From contig JANQTR010000014.1 in the NCBI GenBank assembly GCA_030731635.1, forward strand, positions 1-18,717: a stretch of 18,717 bases of DNA. Direction: 5' to 3'. Of this stretch, positions 13,521 to 18,717 are shown one piece after another. The translations under genes and the position numbers were made by a program. The notes under the pieces are model-generated. The model was not told the DNA's origin, searched no databases, and worked only from the letters and a program-made list of their open reading frames with translations. Source of the stretch: Erythrobacter sp. GTDB taxonomy: Bacteria; Pseudomonadota; Alphaproteobacteria; Sphingomonadales; Sphingomonadaceae. Each line of letters starts with the position of its first letter. Position 1 is the stretch's first letter.

Positions 13521-14345
13521 ATGTCCGAAGTTGAAAACAATGCCGTTGAAGTGAAGGCGCCGGTCGCCAAGATCGATGCCGCCGCCGAAAAGGCTTATGC
13601 CGAAGCGTCCGCCAAGGTCGCAGCCGCGCCCAAGTCCGATGATGCGCCCGTCGCCAAGGTGGTGAAGGCTGCACCGGCTGCCAAGACAACTGCAGCGCCC
13701 AAGTCGAAGGCTCCTGCCGCCAAAAAGGCGGTCCCGGCCAAGAAGGTTGCTGCCAAGACCGTCAAGAAGACGGCAACCAAGCCTGTCGCAAAGAAGCCCG
13801 TGCTGGCCAAGAAGGCTGCCACCAAGGCAGCAAAGCCTGTGACTGCCGCACCCGCTTCGACCAACCCGATCATCAAGCTCAAGGATACCATCATGGCCAC
13901 TGCCAAGAACACTGACATCACCGCCACCGCCAAGGATATGCTGGCCGACGTCCAGACCCGCGCCAAGACCGCTGCCACCACCGCCTATGCCAAGACCTCG
14001 GTCCTGGCTGCCGAAGCGGGCGAGTTCAGCAAGGCGAACGTTGATGCGGTCGTCGAAAGCGGCAAGATCTTCTTCGCCGGCGCGCAGGAGCTGATCAAGG
14101 ACAACGTCGAAACCGGCAAGACCGTGATCGAAACCGTCACCGAAGACGCCAAGAAGGTTGCCGCGATCAAGTCGCCGACTGAACTGATGCAGCTGCAGGG
14201 CGAAATCGCACGTCGCAACTTCGACGCGATGGTTTCTTACGGTTCGAAGCGTACCGAAGCCTGGGTGAAGCTTTACAACGAAGCTTTTGCTCCGATTTCG
14301 AACCGCGTCAGCGTTGCCGTCGAGAAAGTCTCGAAGGCTGCCTAA
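13521..14345 (+). CDS. Phasin family protein with Ala/Lys/Pro-rich N-terminal tail
   Basis: Phasins coat PHB granules. In this 274-residue protein, residues about 120-270 form the helical phasin domain (ELMQLQGEIARRNFDAMVSY, ending in EAFAPISNRV). Residues about 35-112 are built mainly of Ala, Lys, Pro, Val and Thr with repeated AAKK/PAKK units, like histone H1 tails. A similar tail in Pseudomonas PhaF, there at the C-terminus, binds DNA and helps distribute granules. DNA binding here is an inference by analogy. GAGGT lies four bases before the ATG. Codon choice is biased (AAG for Lys almost throughout), as expected for high expression. It follows phaC and has its own promoter, two PhaR-like boxes and a strong terminator. 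Confidence 0.92.
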   Translation: MSEVENNAVEVKAPVAKIDAAAEKAYAEASAKVAAAPKSDDAPVAKVVKAAPAAKTTAAPKSKAPAAKKAVPAKKVAAKTVKKTATKPVAKKPVLAKKAATKAAKPVTAAPASTNPIIKLKDTIMATAKNTDITATAKDMLADVQTRAKTAATTAYAKTSVLAAEAGEFSKANVDAVVESGKIFFAGAQELIKDNVETGKTVIETVTEDAKKVAAIKSPTELMQLQGEIARRNFDAMVSYGSKRTEAWVKLYNEAFAPISNRVSVAVEKVSKAA

Positions 14346-14359
14346 GTCGACACGTTTCT

Positions 14360-14395
14360 GAACCGGGCCTCTCCTCTCTCTCCCAAACCCGGTTC
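14360..14395 (+). repeat. Hairpin with pyrimidine-rich loop after the phasin gene
   Basis: GAACCGGG (14360-14367) and CCCGGTTC (14388-14395) are exact inverted arms around a 20-base loop that is almost all C and T, ending in AAA. It lies in the phasin 3' untranslated region before the terminator. It could protect the mRNA or expose a single-stranded pyrimidine tract; no function is shown. Confidence 0.6.
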
Positions 14396-14418
14396 ACGAA
14401 AGCGCGCTGAAAAGCGCC

Positions 14419-14457
14419 GGGCCGAGCGGACCAATGGTCTGCTCGGCCCTTTTCTTT
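14419..14457 (+). terminator. Intrinsic terminator of the phasin gene
   Basis: GGGCCGAGC pairs with GCTCGGCCC (14419-14427 with 14441-14449). An inner GACC/GGTC stem sits around an AAT loop, with one mismatch between the two stems. TTTTCTTT follows directly. This is a strong rho-independent terminator that separates the phasin from clpS. Confidence 0.92.
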
Positions 14458-14525
14458 GTCTGCTATGACCAAAGTCGGGCAGCAAGCGCTTGCGGATGGG
14501 CCGTTAAATCCCATAATGGAGGCTC

Positions 14526-14936
14526 ATGCCAATCCAAGCCATTCCCACCCTGCCCGCCGTTGCCGTGCCGCTATTGCGGCTGGCTGATACTGCGCGTGCG
14601 GGCGACGATGATGGCGGCAAGGATGATGAGGGCAGCGGCGATAGTCAGATCGGCATCGCCACCAAAACCCGCGCCAAACCCAAGAAGCCAAGCCAGTACA
14701 AGGTGCTGATGCTGAATGATGACTACACTCCGATGGAATTCGTGGTGCTGGTGCTCAAACGGTTTTTCAGCATGGACCTGGAACAGGCGACCCGGGTGAT
14801 GCTGCACGTCCACCAACGCGGCGTTGGCGTATGCGGGATCTTTCCCTATGAAATCGCCGAAACCAAGGTCAATCAGGTGATGGATTTCGCCAAGCAGAAC
14901 CAGCATCCGCTGCAATGCACGCTTGAAAAGGCGTGA
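14526..14936 (+). CDS. clpS: ATP-dependent Clp protease adaptor ClpS
   Basis: ClpS delivers N-degron substrates (N-terminal Phe, Leu, Trp, Tyr) to ClpAP in the cytoplasm. The 136-residue protein shows the family core from about residue 55: YKVLMLNDDYTPMEFVVLVLKRFF, then MLHVHQRGVGVCGIFPYEIAETK. NDD and the TPMEFV helix line the N-degron pocket. The N-terminal tail of about 50 residues is longer than in E. coli ClpS (106 in total) and rich in Asp/Gly/Lys. GGAGG lies three bases before the ATG, closer than usual, so the exact start carries some doubt. clpA is not adjacent. The stop overlaps the next gene by four bases (GTGA). Confidence 0.95.
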   Translation: MPIQAIPTLPAVAVPLLRLADTARAGDDDGGKDDEGSGDSQIGIATKTRAKPKKPSQYKVLMLNDDYTPMEFVVLVLKRFFSMDLEQATRVMLHVHQRGVGVCGIFPYEIAETKVNQVMDFAKQNQHPLQCTLEKA

Positions 14937-15442
14937 CCCGAACGCCGCACCACCCTGAGCCTGACACCCCCACGCCCGGTCAGGAAAGCGTGTGGGATTA
15001 CCCCCGCCCCGCAATTGCCGAGGCGACCGCGCGCCATATTCGCATCATCCATCAGGGCATCGTGCTGGCCGATAGCCGCCATGCGTGGCGCACGCTCGAA
15101 ACATCGCACCCGCCGACCTATTACATCCCGCAAGCCGACATCGCGATTGCGCAGCTTGTGCCGAACCCGGCGCGGTCGATCTGCGAATGGAAGGGGCAGG
15201 CGGTCTATTGGGATGTCATTATCGGCCATGAACGCATCGACCGGGCTGCCTGGAGTTACCCTGCCCCCACCTCCGGCTTTGCCGAAATCCGGGATCACAT
15301 CGCCTTTTACGCCGCACCGTTCGACGAAGTGCTGGTGGACGGCGAACAGGTGACACCGCAGCCTGGTGGGTTTTATGGCGGCTGGATCACCCCGGGCGAA
15401 GCCGGGCCGTTCAAGGGGATTCCCGGCAGCCGGTTCTGGTAA
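14933..15442 (+). CDS. DUF427 domain protein
   Basis: A 169-residue soluble protein matching DUF427. Residues about 35-130 carry the domain pattern IRIIHQGIVLADSRHAWRTLETSHPPTYY, cut by AQLVPNPARSICEWKGQAVYWDV and YAAPFDEVLVDGEQV. The biochemical function is not known. The C-terminal extension PQPGGFYGGWITPGEAGPFKGIPGSRFW is Gly/Pro-rich. It starts with GTG overlapping the clpS stop by four bases, so it is probably translated with clpS. Whether that means a shared role is unclear. The 96 bases after it (15443-15538) contain no terminator or firm promoter that I can recognise. Confidence 0.87.
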   Translation: MTRTPHHPEPDTPTPGQESVWDYPRPAIAEATARHIRIIHQGIVLADSRHAWRTLETSHPPTYYIPQADIAIAQLVPNPARSICEWKGQAVYWDVIIGHERIDRAAWSYPAPTSGFAEIRDHIAFYAAPFDEVLVDGEQVTPQPGGFYGGWITPGEAGPFKGIPGSRFW

Positions 15443-15538
15443 ACCCCCCGCTAAGGGACCATAGAACACAGCAATTGCAGACATGACGCGACGGCGCGAG
15501 CGCGCTATGACCTTGGCGCGATCTACGGAAAAACCCAC

Positions 15539-16795
15539 TTGCTCAACCTGATCCCCAGCATTGACCGGTATATCCTGCGGCTCACCGTGGTGCCGATGCT
15601 GGGCGTTTTTGCGCTCGCCGCATCGCTGCTGACGCTCGACAAGATGCTGCGGCTGTTTGATTTTGTCGCGGTTGAAGGCGGGCCGGTGGGCGTGGTGTTC
15701 AAGATGCTGGGCGCGCTGATCCCGGAATATGCCAGCCTGGCAATTCCGCTCGGCCTGCTGTTGGGCGTGTTGCTGGCCTTCCGGAAGCTGGCCACATCGT
15801 CGGAACTCGATACGATGCGCGCGGTCGGGCTGTCGTATAACCGGCTGCTACGGATGCCCTATCTCATCACGCTTGCCCTGATGGGCGTGAATATCGCGCT
15901 GGTGTTCTACATCCAGCCGGTCAGCCGTTATTACTACGAACAGATGGAATATGAACTGCGCTCGGGCGCGCTAGGAGCTTCGATCAAGGTGGGCGAATTC
16001 ACCACCATCGCTGATCGGATGGCCTTGCGGATCGAAGAGAGCGAAGATGATGGGCGGCGGCTGATCGGCATCTTCGCCCGGGTCGCCAATGCCAAGGGAC
16101 AAGTGCTGTCGATCAGCGCGCGCGAAGGTGCCTTTCTCGCCACTCGTGACAATCCCGATACGATCATCCTGCGCCTGACCGAAGGCACGATTATTCAGGA
16201 TACCGGCACCAAAGAAGGTGGCGGCAATACCCCGCGCGTGCTCAGCTTCAGCCGCCATGATTTGCCAATTGATCTGCCCGCGATCGAAAATTTTCGCCAA
16301 CGCGGCGATGCGACCCGCGAATATATTCTGCCCGAATTGCTCAGGATCGGATGGAGCCGTAGCACCGCGCCCGAAGCGCGCGATGCCAGCGTTGCCAGTT
16401 TCAATTTCCGCCTGGTGGAAATCGTGATGATGTTCCTGATGCCGCTGCTGGCGGTAGCGCTGGCGATCCCGCCCAAACGGTCAACCAGTGCCTTGGGGGT
16501 GTTCGTGTCGATCGTGATGGTGGTCGCCTATCACAAGGTGAACCAATACGGCGAGGATGTAGCCGCGCTGGGCCGGCTTGATCCGGTGCTCGCCTTGTGG
16601 GTGCCTTTCGCGCTGTTCGCCGCGCTGATCATCTGGATGTATTACCGCGTCGCCTATGTGCCGGGTGGGCAGGCCATCGGCGCGTTGGAATCCGGGTTTG
16701 CCAAGCTATCCAAACGCATCGGCGCGCTGTTCGCGCGGCGCAAACAGCGCGCCTATCAGCCCGCGGCAGATGCCGCCACAGCGCCTGCGGAATAG
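15539..16795 (+). CDS. lptF: LPS export ABC transporter permease LptF
   Basis: LptF and LptG form the inner-membrane channel that, with LptB2 and LptC, extracts lipopolysaccharide and passes it to the periplasmic bridge. The 418-residue protein has the YjgP/YjgQ layout. Three membrane segments lie at about 15-36, 58-82 and 100-122. A periplasmic beta-jellyroll domain spans about 125-290. Three more membrane segments follow at about 297-318, 325-345 and 355-378, then a basic cytoplasmic tail. Family segments are DRYILRL, IPEYASLAIPLGLLLG and ELDTMRAVGLSYNRLL. The likely start is TTG, since no ATG lies in frame near the conserved LIPSIDRYI. lptG follows after six bases. Confidence 0.93.
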   Translation: MLNLIPSIDRYILRLTVVPMLGVFALAASLLTLDKMLRLFDFVAVEGGPVGVVFKMLGALIPEYASLAIPLGLLLGVLLAFRKLATSSELDTMRAVGLSYNRLLRMPYLITLALMGVNIALVFYIQPVSRYYYEQMEYELRSGALGASIKVGEFTTIADRMALRIEESEDDGRRLIGIFARVANAKGQVLSISAREGAFLATRDNPDTIILRLTEGTIIQDTGTKEGGGNTPRVLSFSRHDLPIDLPAIENFRQRGDATREYILPELLRIGWSRSTAPEARDASVASFNFRLVEIVMMFLMPLLAVALAIPPKRSTSALGVFVSIVMVVAYHKVNQYGEDVAALGRLDPVLALWVPFALFAALIIWMYYRVAYVPGGQAIGALESGFAKLSKRIGALFARRKQRAYQPAADAATAPAE

Positions 16796-16801
16796 TGCGC
16801 G

Positions 16802-17905
16802 ATGCAGCTCGATTTCTTCCCCTCACGCACGCTGACGCTATATCTGGCGAAGCTGTTTGTGCTGCGCATTTTTGCGGTGCTGGTGATGCTGGTGCTGGTT
16901 CTGCTGGCGCTCGACCTGCTGTCGGCGACGGGCAAGATCCTTGCGGCACCGGGCAACGGGCAGGCGGAAATCTTGCGCTATGCCAGTCTGCGCCTGCCGC
17001 AGCTGGTATCGCGGTTTCTGCCCTATTCGGTGCTGTTGGCAACACTGATCTCGCTGGTGACCCTCAATCAGAACAGCGAAGTGGTGGCGATGAAGGCTGC
17101 CGGGCTGTCAGCGCATCAGGTGCTGTCGCCGCTGCTGCTGACAGCGGCGGTGGTGGCACTGGTCAGCTTCGGGTTTAACGAACGCGTTGTCACCCGCGCC
17201 AACGCAACGCTCAAGGCGTGGGAATCGGCTGAATACGGCCCCATTCCCCCGCCAAGCGCAGGCGGTGTGCGATCAAGCGTTTATCTGACCGATGGCAATA
17301 ATATCCTGTCCGCAGCGACGCTGACAGGAGTGGGCAAGGACATCGTGCTTTCCGGCGTCACCTGGTATGAACGCGCGCCGGGCGGCATTATCCGCAAACA
17401 GGTTCGCAGCACGCGGGCAACCTATGCTGCGCCCGGCTGGCAATTGGAAACGCCGGTGCAGTTCGATGTCGCAGGCGCGATCACCGAAACATTGCCAATG
17501 CTGGTGGTAGGCGAAAACCTCAGTCCGGAACGGATCATGCTGCAATCTGTCGATCCGGATTCGCAAAGCTTCTGGGAATTGTCGCAGACCATCGATGCGT
17601 TTGATGCAGCCGGACGGAACACTGATGAAATGCGCGCCAAGTGGTGGCACCGTTTGTCCGGCCCGCTCTCGGCGCTGCTGATGCCGCTGTTGGGTTCGAT
17701 TGCTGCCTTTGGGCTGGCGCGTTCGGGCCAGCTATTCGTGCGCGCGATCATCGGCATGGCGCTGGGGTTTGCCTATTTCGTGGTCGATAATGCCGCGCTC
17801 GCAATGGGCAGTTTCGGGGGTTACCCGCCGTTCCTGGCCGCATGGGCGCCGTTCGCGCTGTTCCTGCTGCTAGGTGAGACGGTGCTGATCCGGACCGAAG
17901 AGTGA
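16802..17905 (+). CDS. lptG: LPS export ABC transporter permease LptG
   Basis: The partner of LptF in the LPS transporter. The 367-residue protein has the same plan: membrane segments at about 12-38, 64-84 and 100-120, a periplasmic jellyroll domain to about 280, then segments at about 284-304, 308-330 and 338-360. The opening LTLYLAKLFVLRIFAVLVMLV and LNQNSEVVAMKAAGLSAHQVL are typical of LptG (SELVAMRAAGVS-like coupling helix region). The ATG at 16802 lies six bases after lptF, so both are on one mRNA. Its stop overlaps the GNAT gene start by four bases (GTGA). Confidence 0.93.
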   Translation: MQLDFFPSRTLTLYLAKLFVLRIFAVLVMLVLVLLALDLLSATGKILAAPGNGQAEILRYASLRLPQLVSRFLPYSVLLATLISLVTLNQNSEVVAMKAAGLSAHQVLSPLLLTAAVVALVSFGFNERVVTRANATLKAWESAEYGPIPPPSAGGVRSSVYLTDGNNILSAATLTGVGKDIVLSGVTWYERAPGGIIRKQVRSTRATYAAPGWQLETPVQFDVAGAITETLPMLVVGENLSPERIMLQSVDPDSQSFWELSQTIDAFDAAGRNTDEMRAKWWHRLSGPLSALLMPLLGSIAAFGLARSGQLFVRAIIGMALGFAYFVVDNAALAMGSFGGYPPFLAAWAPFALFLLLGETVLIRTEE

Positions 17906-18420
17906 ACAACTGGACGCTCCGGCTGGCGCGGCCGGATGATGCCGAAGCGATGCCGGGGATCGAATCGGCTGCGGCTGGCATCTTTGCTGACCTCCCCGAC
18001 TATGCGCACCTCAATCTCAAGGGCGCCCGCACCGCCGATAGCTTCCGCCGCCTGATCCGCAAGGGCCATTGCCTTGTCGCTCATGTCGGGGAGACGATGG
18101 CGGGCTATCTTGTTGCCGAACCCTTCCGACGCGAATTGCACATCTGGCAGATGGACGTGGTCCCCCAATTTCAGCGACGCGGGATCGGTTCCGGATTGGT
18201 GCGCGCGGGCCAGATCGATGCGCGCAACACCGGGTTTGCGGCGCTGACGCTGACCACCTTTCGCGATGTGCCGTGGAACGGCCCGTTCTATGCGCGGTTA
18301 GGGTTCGAGGAAGTCACGGCGATTGACGCCCACATGCGTCTGGCCGGAGAGCTGGCGAACGAGGCGGATGACGGCCTGCCGATCACACAACGCTGCGCGA
18401 TGATCTGCTTTCTCGATTGA
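17902..18420 (+). CDS. GNAT family N-acetyltransferase
   Basis: A 172-residue GCN5-related acetyltransferase. Strand 4 and the acetyl-CoA loop are visible in LHIWQMDVVPQFQRRGIGSGLV, where QRRGIG is the Q/R-x-x-G-x-G pyrophosphate-binding motif at about residues 93-98. ALTLTTFRDVPWNGPFYARLGFEEV is the usual C-terminal part with the FYARLGF acceptor/CoA segment. The substrate is unknown. It starts with GTG overlapping the lptG stop, so it is translated with the LPS export permeases. A direct link to LPS is not shown by sequence. It ends 12 bases before the convergent desaturase stop. Confidence 0.92.
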   Translation: MNNWTLRLARPDDAEAMPGIESAAAGIFADLPDYAHLNLKGARTADSFRRLIRKGHCLVAHVGETMAGYLVAEPFRRELHIWQMDVVPQFQRRGIGSGLVRAGQIDARNTGFAALTLTTFRDVPWNGPFYARLGFEEVTAIDAHMRLAGELANEADDGLPITQRCAMICFLD

Positions 18421-18432
18421 AGGGTTGGAAGT

Positions 18433-18717
18433 TTACGCCCGCTTGCCCATCGTACTGCGCGCAATCCGCGCCACCAGCACCAGCAACCCTGGATGGTTCG
18501 CACCTTCATAAGTCGATCCGCTGCCAAGTTCGTTGGCAAGCCGCCGATGCGCTTCGGGCAGATCGTGGTACGGCATTGATGGCATCAGGTGATGCAGCGC
18601 ATGATAGCGCAGACCCACCGGCGCCCAGATTTCCGCAACCATCCCCGGCGGCGGCACGTTGACGCTGTCGAGGAACTGCGCGGTCACCGTCATCGGATCC
18701 CCCTCGTTCTCCCACAA
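18433..18717 (-). CDS. Fatty acid desaturase family protein (C-terminal part, cut by window edge)
   Basis: About 94 C-terminal residues of a membrane-bound di-iron desaturase are visible; the gene continues beyond base 18717. The third histidine box is clear in GLRYHALHHLMPSMPYHDL (H-x-x-H-H), with the usual PYH-x-L-x-x-x-H helix behind it. This group introduces double bonds into acyl chains or hydroxylates related substrates; which one cannot be told from the fragment. It ends with TAA at 18433, tail to tail with the GNAT gene and without room for a separate terminator. Confidence 0.87.
   Translation of the reverse strand: MWENEGDPMTVTAQFLDSVNVPPPGMVAEIWAPVGLRYHALHHLMPSMPYHDLPEAHRRLANELGSGSTYEGANHPGLLVLVARIARSTMGKRA

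Noticed and set aside
13595..13981. Hydrophobic 128-codon minus-strand frame opposite the phasin tail
   Set aside because: The Leu/Val/Ala-rich product is simply the reverse reading of Lys/Ala/Pro codons (AAG, GCC); no ribosome site or homology pattern.
1..18717. CRISPR array, prophage, integrase or insertion sequence
   Set aside because: No regularly spaced repeats, no transposase or integrase motifs, and uniform base composition across the window.

Overview
The window looks like ordinary chromosome from an alphaproteobacterium of the order Sphingomonadales, most likely an aerobic anoxygenic phototroph of the Erythrobacteraceae type. This is inference. It rests on a BciA-type 8-vinyl reductase of bacteriochlorophyll synthesis, a class I PHB synthase with an Ala/Lys-rich phasin, a methionine synthase split into two genes, a TCGA-GCGAAG-TCGA intergenic repeat of the kind seen in sphingomonads, and high GC. 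I see no phage, transposase, CRISPR array or plasmid gene, and no gene-free stretch longer than 300 bases.

Positions 1-4361 (minus strand) hold a methionine/SAM-cycle block. Read in its own direction it is bciA, then sahR (ArsR-type repressor fused to a methyltransferase-like domain), metF, the homocysteine half of MetH, and the pterin/B12 half of MetH, which runs off the left edge. sahR, metF and the first MetH half overlap by 1 and 4 bases. A 22-base dyad beside the sahR start is the likely SahR operator. A paired 28-base inverted repeat separates the two MetH halves.

Positions 4507-7574 hold a plus-strand PLP enzyme of the cysteine synthase/desulfhydrase fold, a minus-strand tRNA-Cys(GCA) with its promoter, and a convergent acyl-CoA pair (thioesterase-like protein and crotonase-family protein).

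Positions 7662-10137 (minus strand) are the least understood part. A LuxR-type HTH protein with one C-terminal membrane anchor is followed by a small helical protein, a multi-span membrane protein, a RadC-like JAMM protein without its HhH domain, and a lone OmpR/PhoB winged helix without a receiver. Several dyads lie between this block and the upstream aminotransferase alaC. This is the best candidate here for an undescribed system.

Positions 11431-14457 form the PHB region: phaC with a predicted promoter, then a phasin whose promoter is flanked by two TTGTGCA-type PhaR-like boxes, then a strong terminator. Positions 14526-18420 (plus strand) carry clpS overlapping a DUF427 gene, then lptF-lptG (LPS export permeases) overlapping a GNAT acetyltransferase gene. 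A convergent fatty-acid desaturase is cut by the right edge.
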